The translations under genes were made by a program, and so were the position numbers. This document shows, piece by piece, positions 6,487 to 14,644 of a DNA stretch of 20,421 bases (its first letter is position 1; each line of letters begins with the position of its first letter). Origin of the DNA: a virus; IMG/VR virus record IMGVR_UViG_3300010230_000023, positions 1 through 20,421 of that record; one strand, written 5' to 3'. The notes under the pieces were generated by a model, which saw only the letters and a program-made list of their open reading frames with translations, was not told where the DNA came from and ran no database searches.

Positions 6487-8027
6487 GGGTGTGTCGCCTT
6501 ATAAGAATCAAATTCTGTTTTGAGTTCTTGGATTGCTTTGACCAAAGAAGGTATCAATTCTTCATGGTTCATATTTAAATATTCAACTCCATCACCGCCA
6601 GCTTTACCAACTGATACAGATGCAGGGAAAATCTCGGCAAACTCTTGTGCAATAAAACCAGCGGCATTTTTCTTGTCTTGCCCTTTGCCTTCTTTCCAAT
6701 CAAAGCGTCTTGGTTTCAATGCCATGATTGCATCAAGACCAGTTTCAATATCTCTCACATTTTCTTTAAGGCGTTGGTCAGAAATTGCAGTAATTACAAT
6801 GTTTGTTGCGTAAATGTTGCCACCATAGCTAACATAAAATCTGTATGCTGAACCAGCCGTTGAATAAACTGCAAGTGCATTTTGTGAGTTGCTTGACGAA
6901 TTTCCTGTTATACCTAATTGACCAACTCCAGATGCCCAATATGCTGGAGAAAATTCGTAGCCGTTTGTTGTGATATTTTGAGATGTTTTCCCCACAAGAA
7001 AGTCGCCAGCAGCGTTGAGGGTAGCCGCCTGAGTAAAGGTAATAGTGTTACCTGCTGTGCCGGAGGGGGCTGTTAGCCAAGAGTGAACACCAGAGTTTTG
7101 TTGATATTCAGAAGCAGCCGCTGTATTTATGTATTTTCTTGCGCCATCAAATATGACGTTATTGGTAAAATATGACGGCCCTGTTGTGCCAGTACCACCC
7201 CACAAAGCAACGTTTGCAGCTACCTGAATTGCTTTGAAACCACTTGCCCAAGCACTCGGAGTAACTCCCAAGCCGAGGTTGCCGGAGGAGTCGATACGGG
7301 CGCGTTCTGCGGCAGTTCCGTTACCAGTCCAAAACAAAATAGACCGAGCATCGCTTGTTCGCGGGATAAGCACCAAGTCGCCGTTACCAGCACCCGACAA
7401 GCCTGAAGTTGAAGCGCCTATATATACCGCTGTTTGACTTACAGGTGCAGCGGAAATATCACCAATCCGAATTGGGACACCGTTTGCATCATTGACAGTC
7501 AATTTTGCACTCGGAGAACTCGTCCCGATACCCAGACCTGTGGAGGTCAGGCGCATTTGTTCTGTGTTGCTTGTCCCAAAGACCATAGGCACTGCTGCCT
7601 GATCGCTCCAAACTTCAAATGCGTCAGAACGAACTTGTAAATATCCTGTGCGAGTTGCTGCGGCATTACCAAAGCGCAACAAGGCATTTGCGTTGTTAAT
7701 GCTATACCCAACACCAGTATTGGTAAGCGTGCTCCCATCAAACGTCAGCGCAGACCCAGTAGTCAATACCTTGGAGCCGTTGAGATACGCAACACCGTTG
7801 GCTGTGCCGCCTGACAGTGTGACGTTGCCAGATACAGTCGTGTCTGTAATGGTCACGCTACCACTGCTGATAGTGACGTTTGTCAGCGTCAGGTTGCCAA
7901 TACTGGTAGTGGTGTTTCCCAGATAGACAGCCGTATTGCCTAGCGTAATCGCAGTAGCAAAGTTACTGTCCAGTTGGGACAGCGGGATGGCAGCGGTTGC
8001 AGTGCCAAAGGTATAGGGAACAGCCAT
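6483..8027 (-). CDS. tail fibre/spike with C-terminal S74 intramolecular chaperone
   Basis: A 514-aa protein. The N-terminal part (1-60) has GNLTLTNVTI repeats shared with the second fibre. The long middle is Gly/Asn/Ser/Thr-rich beta structure with MRLTSTGLGIGTSSPSAKL and ARIDSSGNLGLGVTP motifs, typical of phage fibre shafts. The last 100 residues are a Peptidase_S74 chaperone: ISDQRLKENVRDIE, LKPRRFDWKE, AGFIAQEFAEIFP and NHEELIPSLVKAIQELK. Ser416 and Lys420 are the expected self-cleavage dyad. In this family the chaperone trimerises the fibre and is then cut off. AGG eight bases upstream supports the ATG. It is probably the receptor-binding protein. Confidence 0.92.
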   Translation of the reverse strand: MAVPYTFGTATAAIPLSQLDSNFATAITLGNTAVYLGNTTTSIGNLTLTNVTISSGSVTITDTTVSGNVTLSGGTANGVAYLNGSKVLTTGSALTFDGSTLTNTGVGYSINNANALLRFGNAAATRTGYLQVRSDAFEVWSDQAAVPMVFGTSNTEQMRLTSTGLGIGTSSPSAKLTVNDANGVPIRIGDISAAPVSQTAVYIGASTSGLSGAGNGDLVLIPRTSDARSILFWTGNGTAAERARIDSSGNLGLGVTPSAWASGFKAIQVAANVALWGGTGTTGPSYFTNNVIFDGARKYINTAAASEYQQNSGVHSWLTAPSGTAGNTITFTQAATLNAAGDFLVGKTSQNITTNGYEFSPAYWASGVGQLGITGNSSSNSQNALAVYSTAGSAYRFYVSYGGNIYATNIVITAISDQRLKENVRDIETGLDAIMALKPRRFDWKEGKGQDKKNAAGFIAQEFAEIFPASVSVGKAGGDGVEYLNMNHEELIPSLVKAIQELKTEFDSYKATHP

Positions 8028-8028
8028 G

Positions 8029-10248
8029 TTAGAACCTCACTCGTAATTCATGTTCAAATTCAAATGTGTTGTACACAAATGCGGGGTCTGATGATGTCAT
8101 TGTCAGACCTAAATACTTGCCGTATTGCTGTGCGTCTGACTTGTACAGAGCATATCCGGAAGCCGTCAACCAGCCAATAGTTGCGCTGGAATTATTTAAC
8201 CAGGTAATCGTAGTCCCGTTGATGTTCACCCATGTGACAGCGTTGTTCAGCGTGTAAGGTGGGCTAGAACCAGATTCACTGTCCACCGTCACCGTCAACA
8301 CTGCACTTTGGGTCAGTGTGGCCTCAATACCAAACTTCAGGGCTTGCTTAGTACGGATGGGGTCACCCATAGGCATCAGAGCCGTTCTGATGGTGCTGTT
8401 GATGGACGCTGTAGAGCTGGAATACATTTTGTAGAGAGCAGTTCCAGTAACGCCATACATCGTAATCAAACCACCAACAGGCACAGAAATCATGTAAGTG
8501 ATGTTTCCCTGGCTGGTGACAAACCATTTCTTGTCAAAGAAGATGCACTGTATCTGTCTGGGGCTGGATAACGGGTCGTTGTAGGTGAACGAGAACGCAG
8601 CGCACAAAATGCTGTTGAGCAAAACTTGTCCACCCGTCACAGGCTTGGTGAAATCTATGTACGGAAAGATTCCGTCAAGCTGGTCAGATATTTTGCTGGT
8701 GGTAGATCCAACAAGAGCGTACATGCCGTAGTCGTTCATAAACAGCACAGAACGAAAGTACGGAAATATGGCAAAAGAGCGTTTTGAACCCACGCTGGCG
8801 CTTACGTTGGTGTTGGTGAATAGAGTTAACCCTGCACTAGACACCCGTAAATCTGAGAATACGTTGATGCTGTCATCGCCGTAGATGTACAAAAAGTTGT
8901 TGGCAGACAGCAAGGCTTGAATGTTGCCGTGCAGAGTGGAGTCAGTGATGGTGAAAGACCCTGCTGAAACGCTTGTAAAGTCGCTGTAAGACCCTGCGGC
9001 GCTGTAGTAGACAGTACGCCCTGCCGCAACCCAAACACGGCCTGAAAACGTGGCAACATCTACGATGGAATCACTGTTGAGTACCACCGTGCCAACTGCA
9101 CCTGTACCGCTACCTCCTGAGAAGCTCACAGTAGGGGCAGATGTGTAGCCACTGCCAGGGTTGGTCATGATGACTTGCGTGACAGCGCCACCACTGACAA
9201 TAGCAGTCCCTGCTGCTCCAGAACCACCTGTTCCACCAGAAAAACTTACGGCAAATGAGCCACTAGCACCGTATCCTGTGCCCCCGTTAGTCACCAAAAC
9301 CGACAGTGTGCCGGTTGCAAAGGTGTTGTAGGAGGCAATTGCAGTGGCAGTTGTCCCGCTTGGCGGGGCTGAGATGGTCACTGTAGGTTGAGATGTGTAA
9401 CCTGTACCCGCATTTGTGAGGGTAACAGTGTTGACCTGTCCCGTTGTAAGTACAGCGGTAGCGGCTGCTGCGCCAGAAGAAAAGCTGACAGACGGAACAG
9501 AGGTATAGCCTGAACCTGCAACAGTAATTGACACAGCAACAACAAGACCACCAGAGATAGTTGCTACTGCTTGCGCTTGTTGACCACCTTCTACGTTAGG
9601 TGCGCCGATAATTACACCTGGTACAGCGGTATAACCGGTTCCACCCGCAGTTACGTTGATACTGGCAAGCCCACCAGCCCCTGTTGTGATGGTGCAAACA
9701 GCCGTGGCTTGTACACCGTTAGCGTCATTGGGGGCGCTGATGGTCACGCTAGGGGCAGACAAATAACCTGAACCTGGGTTTGTGATACCAATAATGCCCA
9801 CAGAACCAATGTTCACCACACTGTTGCCATCCCAAGATGACAAACCCTTGTTAGGGTCACCAATGATGATACGTTCGTTTTTGTACTGTGCGGTGGTCAC
9901 GCCAGAGTTGGAAAACGTCCCCGCAACAGCCACGTTGCCTTTGGTGGCGCTGTCAATCTTAAAATATTCAGCCCGTCCATTGTTTTCAAACGCAAGAATG
10001 TAATCGCTCAGCCCTAAGTTTGAAGATGTAAGAAAAGTAACCGTGTTTCCAAAAGAAACAGCAGCATTTCCAGAATCTTTGACAGTGGTCTGGGCAGGGG
10101 TAATTTTGATGTTGCCAGAGCCTATCGGCATGGCATTTTCAATCCACGCAAACTCTTCTGTGTCGATAGCCGTGCGGTTGGCCTTGGTATTTAATCCCTT
10201 GAAGGCTTTAACAACAGCGTATGATTTTTTCTGTTCTGCTGTTGCCAT
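8029..10248 (-). CDS. gp10-like DNA-stabilisation/tail hub protein with inserted GSGY repeats
   Basis: A 739-aa protein. Residues 1-145 (KAFKGLNTKANRTAID, YILAFENNGRAEYFKID, NERIIIGDPNKGLSSWDG) and 395-739 (ATFSGRVWVAAGRTVYYS, FLYIYGDDSINVFSD, FFDKKWFVTSQG) resemble P22 gp10-type head-plug proteins, which have a beta-propeller-like fold and close the portal channel. Residues about 151-393 interrupt this with six repeats built on (N/A)-x-G-(S/T)-G-Y. The start lies three bases after the adaptor stop with no clear ribosome site, so translation is probably coupled. The family assignment rests on remembered sequence style and on gene order after the adaptor. Confidence 0.75.
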   Translation of the reverse strand: MATAEQKKSYAVVKAFKGLNTKANRTAIDTEEFAWIENAMPIGSGNIKITPAQTTVKDSGNAAVSFGNTVTFLTSSNLGLSDYILAFENNGRAEYFKIDSATKGNVAVAGTFSNSGVTTAQYKNERIIIGDPNKGLSSWDGNSVVNIGSVGIIGITNPGSGYLSAPSVTISAPNDANGVQATAVCTITTGAGGLASINVTAGGTGYTAVPGVIIGAPNVEGGQQAQAVATISGGLVVAVSITVAGSGYTSVPSVSFSSGAAAATAVLTTGQVNTVTLTNAGTGYTSQPTVTISAPPSGTTATAIASYNTFATGTLSVLVTNGGTGYGASGSFAVSFSGGTGGSGAAGTAIVSGGAVTQVIMTNPGSGYTSAPTVSFSGGSGTGAVGTVVLNSDSIVDVATFSGRVWVAAGRTVYYSAAGSYSDFTSVSAGSFTITDSTLHGNIQALLSANNFLYIYGDDSINVFSDLRVSSAGLTLFTNTNVSASVGSKRSFAIFPYFRSVLFMNDYGMYALVGSTTSKISDQLDGIFPYIDFTKPVTGGQVLLNSILCAAFSFTYNDPLSSPRQIQCIFFDKKWFVTSQGNITYMISVPVGGLITMYGVTGTALYKMYSSSTASINSTIRTALMPMGDPIRTKQALKFGIEATLTQSAVLTVTVDSESGSSPPYTLNNAVTWVNINGTTITWLNNSSATIGWLTASGYALYKSDAQQYGKYLGLTMTSSDPAFVYNTFEFEHELRVRF
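9076..9792 (-). repeat. six GSGY-type repeats inside the gp10-like gene
   Basis: Six repeats of 36-44 codons, with the motif tyrosines at residues 162, 206, 248, 284, 326 and 368. The consensus is V-x-(I/L)-T-N-x-G-(S/T)-G-Y-T-S-x-P-(S/T)-V-(T/S)-(I/F)-S, followed by a Gly/Ala-rich strand. The fifth copy is the most diverged. The regular spacing suggests stacked beta hairpins forming a separate rod-like or exposed domain. Confidence 0.85.
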
Positions 10249-10250
10249 GA

Positions 10251-11093
10251 TTAAAAGGATGAGTAAGGGTCGGGAATGCGGCGTGTATAAACTGAGTTAA
10301 GAACAGCCTGAACGTGCTTGGCGTATTCTTGTTTGTAAATTTCTGCTTCACCGTAGCTCTGCTCTTTGTACTTGGCTTTGTAAGCGGCGTAGAAAGCAAC
10401 AGGGGTAGTGTAGGGGTCAACAATGCTGTCCACCACACTCGGGTTGGTAAGTGACAAAGCTGTGGGCAAGATAACTGTATCCACCTCAATAGGATAGGAT
10501 TGATCTGGCACAGGCGCAATGTACAACTGTCCTTGACCGTATGTGCTGAAGCAAATAGGACGGCCTACGTAGTTTTGCCAATAGCGCAGTTGAGAGTTGA
10601 ACTGGCTCCACGGCAAATAACGCAGGGGAATGCGGCTGTTTCCCCAATACAGGGTGACGTTGAGGACATCCAGCGTTTGAATGCCGTTAGGCAAAGCAGC
10701 CAGGCTGATAATTTCAGCAGGGCTTGAATATTGTAGGGTGGCTGTGCCGTTGGTAAACGTGCCAGAAGGAGGAAATGCGTAACCAGATGCGGGGTAAGGC
10801 GCAGAGTCTGTAGCAAGGGTTCCACCAGTGATGACTTGGTAGATGAACACGTTTGAGAAAACAAACTGTCCAGCAGTAACAACCAGACCGTTAGACCACG
10901 GTATTGCCACAACTCCTGTGTTAGAAATGGGCGTTGATGTTACTTGTAAGGTTCGGAGGCAACCAGTATCTCTTACTACTCGTTCACGGGCTTCGTTAAT
11001 GTAGTCCGTTAATTCCGAGGTAGACCAGAAGACAGCGTTTGCGTCATGCAATAGTCGCTGCACTTCCGTGATGTAGGAAGAGAGTGTTGCCAT
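10251..11093 (-). CDS. putative head-tail adaptor/connector protein
   Basis: A 280-aa protein. The N-terminus LSSYITEVQRLLHDANAVFWSTSELTDYINEARERVV is the helical pattern typical of gp4/tail-tubular-A-like adaptors (similar to DUF6682-type proteins). They form the first ring below the portal in podophages. A beta-rich middle follows (TLDVLNVTLYWGNSRIPLRYLP). A C-terminal helical stretch, PVAFYAAYKAKYKEQSYGEAE, is also typical. GGA six bases upstream supports the ATG. It lies between small head proteins and the gp10-like gene, where an adaptor is expected. Assignment is by pattern and position. Confidence 0.75.
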   Translation of the reverse strand: MATLSSYITEVQRLLHDANAVFWSTSELTDYINEARERVVRDTGCLRTLQVTSTPISNTGVVAIPWSNGLVVTAGQFVFSNVFIYQVITGGTLATDSAPYPASGYAFPPSGTFTNGTATLQYSSPAEIISLAALPNGIQTLDVLNVTLYWGNSRIPLRYLPWSQFNSQLRYWQNYVGRPICFSTYGQGQLYIAPVPDQSYPIEVDTVILPTALSLTNPSVVDSIVDPYTTPVAFYAAYKAKYKEQSYGEAEIYKQEYAKHVQAVLNSVYTRRIPDPYSSF

Positions 11094-11105
11094 TTGGCGT
11101 CCATG

Positions 11106-11447
11106 TTAAGCGGCCCTTTGGGTGGACTTTCGCTCTGAAGATTTTTCAATCCGCAGAGCTACTACGCCAACCGCCGAGGGTAACGAACGGTTCTTTTCGG
11201 GAGGCTGTTCAGAGAGTTCAAACTCTGCCAACTTCTCAAATCCTTTGTCTATTTCTGCAAAACTCCGCGCCCAACCCAAACGAGTCAGGTGCGGAATCTT
11301 GTCTGATGCCATGTAACCAAAGATGTGCCTTGCGGCTTCTAACGGAATTTCAACCGTTTCATCTTTAGGGAAGTCGTAAAACGTGCCAACATATCCATCA
11401 CGGAGTTTGGTATCGCCACGATTGGTTACATAGATAACTGAACTCAT
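11106..11447 (-). CDS. hypothetical 113-aa phage head-region protein
   Basis: A 113-aa protein. The first half is compact (VIYVTNRGDTKLRDGYVG, then FPKDETVEIPLEAARHIFGY), and the second half is charged and likely flexible. The pattern of an early beta strand, EIPLEAARHIFG and a later LGW recalls small phage proteins found just after capsid genes, whose role is not known. The start overlaps the previous stop as ATGA. A completion or connector role is possible from its position between decoration-like proteins and the adaptor. Confidence 0.7.
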   Translation of the reverse strand: MSSVIYVTNRGDTKLRDGYVGTFYDFPKDETVEIPLEAARHIFGYMASDKIPHLTRLGWARSFAEIDKGFEKLAEFELSEQPPEKNRSLPSAVGVVALRIEKSSERKSTQRAA

Positions 11448-11851
11448 AGTGTTACAACGTCACCGTAAACCGTAATTTCAACAGAGTTGTTAGCTGCTGC
11501 TGCTGTTCCAACATACACATACAAAGCGCCACTATAAACCGTAGTCCCTGCCGCTGTTGACAGGGCTAAGTCTTGGAATTTAGTAGAACTTGTAACAGTA
11601 GTCAGAGCAGCAGCATTGGTCACTGCATTGCTTGTATTCCCATCATTGCTGGTAAGAATAGTCACGTTTGCGAGAGCAACACTGCCGCTTGCATTTGCAA
11701 CGGTCACACGGCGAACGATGTAAGTTGAGCCAACTGTAGACAGCGTGGTAACAGCATTTCCAGTAGCGCCCAAATAAATAGGTTGTGCATTGGAAAGGGC
11801 AAAGTTGCCAAAACTATCAGGGTAACGTGCGCCTACATTATTCGCGTTCAT
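11444..11851 (-). CDS. small beta-rich structural protein
   Basis: A 135-aa protein rich in Ala, Thr, Val and Asn, with the short motifs QPIYLGATGNAVTTL, YIVRRVTVANASGSVALANVTI and SVEITVYGDVVTL, which suggest a beta-sandwich. AGGGG lies about six bases upstream of the ATG, and the stop is ATGA-coupled to the next gene. Two genes after the major capsid protein, it is probably a head-decoration or minor head protein. No named family was recognised. Confidence 0.72.
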   Translation of the reverse strand: MNANNVGARYPDSFGNFALSNAQPIYLGATGNAVTTLSTVGSTYIVRRVTVANASGSVALANVTILTSNDGNTSNAVTNAAALTTVTSSTKFQDLALSTAAGTTVYSGALYVYVGTAAAANNSVEITVYGDVVTL

Positions 11852-11863
11852 GGTGTGCCCCTA

Positions 11864-12193
11864 TCAAGAGTTGTAAGTACCGCTGGCGTTTTGACCGCCG
11901 TTGGTAGCGTACAACGTGATGGTAGGAGTGCCAGACAAGACGTTTGCACGGAAGTTAACGCCGTCAGAAATAATCACACCGCTAGTGTTGTTAGCCAACG
12001 AAACCACCCATGTTGGGGAGGCAATGTTGTTAGAGGTGTTCATTTCAATCGTGACGTTAGCGGTAGCCAACATTTGATACCAGCCAGCCGGAATGGTGGC
12101 GGTTGCATTGCCCAGGGATTGCGTTTGGATATACGCACCAGGGGTGTTGGTTGAGGCGTTAGCCAGTAAGATTTTATTTGCTGATAATGACAT
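11864..12193 (-). CDS. putative capsid decoration protein
   Basis: A 109-aa protein directly after the major capsid gene, with a strong AAGGAG ribosome site seven bases upstream of the ATG. It is Asn/Thr/Ala-rich, with ATIPAGWYQMLATANVTIEM and VVSLANNTSGVIISDGVNF strands, suggesting a single beta domain. Head-decoration genes are commonly found at this position. The function is inferred from position and composition only. Confidence 0.7.
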   Translation of the reverse strand: MSLSANKILLANASTNTPGAYIQTQSLGNATATIPAGWYQMLATANVTIEMNTSNNIASPTWVVSLANNTSGVIISDGVNFRANVLSGTPTITLYATNGGQNASGTYNS

Positions 12194-12204
12194 GATTTAA
12201 CTCC

Positions 12205-13215
12205 TTACAGTGAGAGGTAGTTGTAACCCGTCACCTTGGACATTGCTTTTGGCTTGACGTTTACCAATTCGGCAATCATCAAGACAGCACCAACGTAGCC
12301 AATTTGCCAGTTAGGAAGTGTGGACTCAAAGCCAGTAAACACAAACGAACCTTGCTCATGGATGTAGAGCGACAGGTAGTTGGTGTTCAGGAAGTACACA
12401 GTACCTTCTGGGCAGTATGGGTCTGGATAGATTGGAACACCAGCAACCATCAAAGCGCGGAATGCAGCTTGAGGGCCGTTGCTGTCGGAATCAAAACCGG
12501 AACCAGGAGTGATGACATATTGTTCTTGACCAACAAAGTCTTGAGCCAACAATGTCCATGTACCAAAACCGCAAACACCAAATGAAGGCATCTCTGCACC
12601 GTTTTTCACAGTGCCGGAGATGTACTGAAGGATGTTTTGACGAGTTGGGTTAACACCACCAGCAGCGTATTGCTTGGACTTCCACCAGGTGTAGGTGCTA
12701 CGGTTGATGTTACCGTAGGTAGCCAAGGTTGTGCCATCGTCAACAGCACCAGGCAAACCGATGAATTGTTGAGTGTTGGTTGTGTTGTTGTACAAGGCAG
12801 TTGCCATTGCATCCATCATCACGTTGGTCGCATCGTTCATACGAGCTTCAATCAACGGGATAATGGCGGCATCTTGCTGAACTGCGCCTTCCATACCGAG
12901 GAACGGCACGGGAGAAATCATCAGTTTCAGGTCGAATTCAGCGTTGTAAGCACCTTGCTGGACTGACGGCTGAGCGAACGAGCCGCTGTAGTCAGACCAT
13001 TGAGCGTTCACAAACTGTGCGCCTTGGACAGGAACGGTTACAGAAGAAACACCGCCGCTGGCTTGCTGACTGTTTGCAATCAGTGCTGCCATCAAAGGTG
13101 TCGAGTTATAAAGCTGGACAACCAGCTTGGGGATAAAAGCTCTACGAGTTACGTAGGTCAGTTCATTAAACTGAGATGACCCTGTAGCTGGTAGGATGCC
13201 GCCGCCAATAGCCAT
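12205..13215 (-). CDS. major capsid protein
   Basis: A 336-aa protein with the length, composition and position of an HK97-fold coat protein. The N-terminus has ELTYVTRRAFIPKLVVQLYNS (an N-arm/E-loop-like region). The middle is rich in Gln/Asn/Ala with DATNVMMDAMATALYNN (a spine-helix-like stretch). The C-terminus has FTGFESTLPNWQIGYVGAVL and ends in GYNYLSL. It follows the scaffold-like gene and has the strongest ribosome site in the window (AAGGAGG five bases before the ATG), as expected for the most abundant virion protein. A terminator-like hairpin lies just upstream. Confidence 0.88.
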   Translation of the reverse strand: MAIGGGILPATGSSQFNELTYVTRRAFIPKLVVQLYNSTPLMAALIANSQQASGGVSSVTVPVQGAQFVNAQWSDYSGSFAQPSVQQGAYNAEFDLKLMISPVPFLGMEGAVQQDAAIIPLIEARMNDATNVMMDAMATALYNNTTNTQQFIGLPGAVDDGTTLATYGNINRSTYTWWKSKQYAAGGVNPTRQNILQYISGTVKNGAEMPSFGVCGFGTWTLLAQDFVGQEQYVITPGSGFDSDSNGPQAAFRALMVAGVPIYPDPYCPEGTVYFLNTNYLSLYIHEQGSFVFTGFESTLPNWQIGYVGAVLMIAELVNVKPKAMSKVTGYNYLSL

Positions 13216-13236
13216 AAGGCCTCCTTACGAACGTGT

Positions 13237-13258
13237 AAAAAAGAGAATTTTCATTCTC
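13237..13258 (-). terminator. GAAA-loop hairpin with U6 tract just before capsid gene
   Basis: On the transcribed strand, GAGAAT-GAAA-ATTCTC forms a perfect 6-bp stem with a GNRA tetraloop, followed at once by TTTTTT. This is the layout of an intrinsic terminator, although the stem is short and AU-rich. It lies in the 55-base gap between the scaffold-like gene and the capsid gene, about 20 bases before the capsid start. It could be a partial terminator, or a processing or 5'-protecting hairpin for capsid mRNA. Confidence 0.6.
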
Positions 13259-13270
13259 GCCAATACCCTC

Positions 13271-13801
13271 TTACAACCCAATAGGACGCTGCGGTTTACG
13301 CAAATCCCTGAGTGCATTCGCCGCTTCATCACGGGCCGCGCCAGCCGGATTCTTCCAATACTTACCCAAGTCAAATTGCTTGACTGCGGAAGGGTTGTAA
13401 CCAGAAGGGGTTGGTTCTGCTGCCTGTTTCATCCACTGGTGAAACTCTGCTGCTGTTTCGTGGTTTGTAATCCCACGCTCCAGCATAATTTTTTCTACGT
13501 CACTCACTTCGCTTTCGTTGGCAATCAAACCTTTTTTCATCAGGGATTGACGGCGCTTTTGAAGCTCTTCAACCGCATCACGCTCACGCAATTTTGCTTC
13601 CAGGGCTTGCACACGCATTTCAGACTTGTTCACAGCATTGTGTGTGTAGTCTTCCATGTCAAGTTCAGGAATAGGCAGATCTGGTTTGACCTGTTTGGTC
13701 ATCCGCAAGAACTGTTTGCGAGTGGCTGGATTTTCCGCAAGTTGCTGAGCGAGTGCCGCCAGCTCATCACGGGCTTCAAGTGATACGTTTTCAAGTGACA
13801 T
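13271..13801 (-). CDS. putative scaffolding protein
   Basis: A 176-aa, almost wholly helical, highly charged protein. Coiled-coil-like stretches include RDELAALAQQLAENPATRKQ and KSEMRVQALEAKLRERDAVE (about 10-32 and 60-100). The C-terminus is basic, with RDLRKPQRPIGL, as in scaffolds that bind coat protein through a basic tail. It lies directly before the major capsid gene and after the portal, the standard scaffold position. GAGGG seven bases upstream supports the ATG. No protease motif is visible, so assembly may be protease-independent, as in P22-like phages. Confidence 0.75.
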   Translation of the reverse strand: MSLENVSLEARDELAALAQQLAENPATRKQFLRMTKQVKPDLPIPELDMEDYTHNAVNKSEMRVQALEAKLRERDAVEELQKRRQSLMKKGLIANESEVSDVEKIMLERGITNHETAAEFHQWMKQAAEPTPSGYNPSAVKQFDLGKYWKNPAGAARDEAANALRDLRKPQRPIGL

Positions 13802-13822
13802 AGATTACCCTCTTTGTCTGTG

Positions 13823-14005
13823 TTAGATGACTTTTTTGCCGTCACCAGGCTTTTGCACAGCCATACCAGCTTTGCCAACTTTGTTAGGGGCACTCAAGCC
13901 ACCAAATTGAGAAAAGCGTGGTGTGTTAACAATAACACCGTTTTGCTGATTGTTGTCAGTAGGGCGGCGTGGGGCGGCAGCGCCGCGTGGTTTGAACAAG
14001 TCCAT
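13823..14005 (-). CDS. small basic hypothetical protein
   Basis: A 60-aa protein starting MDLFKPRGAAAPRRPTD, basic and Gly/Pro/Asn-rich, probably disordered. AAGGA seven bases upstream of the ATG supports translation. It sits between the Pro/Gly-rich protein and the scaffold-like gene. No family is recognised. A minor head component is possible. Confidence 0.65.
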   Translation of the reverse strand: MDLFKPRGAAAPRRPTDNNQQNGVIVNTPRFSQFGGLSAPNKVGKAGMAVQKPGDGKKVI

Positions 14006-14014
14006 GATAGTTCC

Positions 14015-14515
14015 TTACATTGGGGGAGGAGTTGGTGCGCCGCCTTGCGGAGGCATACCAGGAGTCGGTGCTTGTGACATAGCCTTGCCCTCAGGGGATG
14101 CACCGCCGGCTTGAGGAAGGGTCTGGAGCATCTGGAGAATTTCAGATTGCTGAAGTTCGTTTGTTTTGTTCTTACGTGGCCCCATCACACCAGTGAGTGA
14201 GCGAATAGCGGCAAGAGCCTTCTGGCCTTCATCGCTTTCAGAACCAAGAGCAGGGAGAGATTGTTCAATCAAGTCCATCGCCATGCCCAAGTTAATCATG
14301 GCGGCTTCTTTGCTGCCCATCTTGGGTTCGGGAGTAGACATGGGAGATGCCATCGGGGGAGTTTCGGCGTCTGACATTGCGCCTGGGCCACCAGGTGTTG
14401 CGCCTGGCATACCGCCTGGGGTGTTACTTGGCATAGAAATACCGGAAGGAGCGCCACCACCACCTGAACGGGGGTTACGCATCAACTCCATCAGTTTGTC
14501 TTGCGGAACAGCCAT
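14015..14515 (-). CDS. Pro/Gly/Met-rich phage head-region protein
   Basis: A 166-aa protein. The chosen ATG (MAVPQDKLMELMRN) has a perfect AAGGAG five bases upstream; an upstream GTG/TTG-type extension would run into the hairpin leader. Low-complexity Gly/Pro/Met/Ser text (about 15-65) and a similar C-terminal tail (about 133-166) flank a helical core (about 66-132) with AAMINLGMAMDLIEQSLPAL and SEILQMLQTLPQ. It lies between portal and scaffold. It could be a minor head protein or a chaperone for portal assembly, but I recognise no family. Confidence 0.72.
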   Translation of the reverse strand: MAVPQDKLMELMRNPRSGGGGAPSGISMPSNTPGGMPGATPGGPGAMSDAETPPMASPMSTPEPKMGSKEAAMINLGMAMDLIEQSLPALGSESDEGQKALAAIRSLTGVMGPRKNKTNELQQSEILQMLQTLPQAGGASPEGKAMSQAPTPGMPPQGGAPTPPPM

Positions 14516-14616
14516 AAAAACTCCTTTTGTGTGTTTGTAACCACTTACAAACACCTTGTCAACAGGTGAAGGGCATTTTAATTCAGCCCTCCAAAGAATT
14601 TTAACGGTCAAACCGC

Positions 14617-14644
14617 AATTAAACGGGGTTGCCCCCGTCTAATT
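14617..14644 (-). promoter_or_regulatory. 12-bp RNA hairpin with GCAA tetraloop
   Basis: On the transcribed strand, AATTAGACGGGG-GCAA-CCCCGTTTAATT pairs over 12 positions, with one G-U wobble that is a mismatch on the opposite strand. The structure is therefore built for leftward RNA. The loop is a GNRA tetraloop. It includes the stop codon of the second 12-codon ORF. No U tract follows, so it is less likely to be a simple terminator than an mRNA-stabilising or processing element. Confidence 0.6.

Noticed and set aside
13196-13783. Plus-strand 195-codon frame opposite the scaffold-like gene
   Set aside because: It lies antisense to a well-supported gene and its Phe/Cys/Leu-rich product looks like a reverse-strand artefact.
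14516-14611. Upstream extension of the Pro/Gly-rich gene
   Set aside because: The extension starts without a ribosome site, while the downstream ATG has a perfect AAGGAG at five bases.
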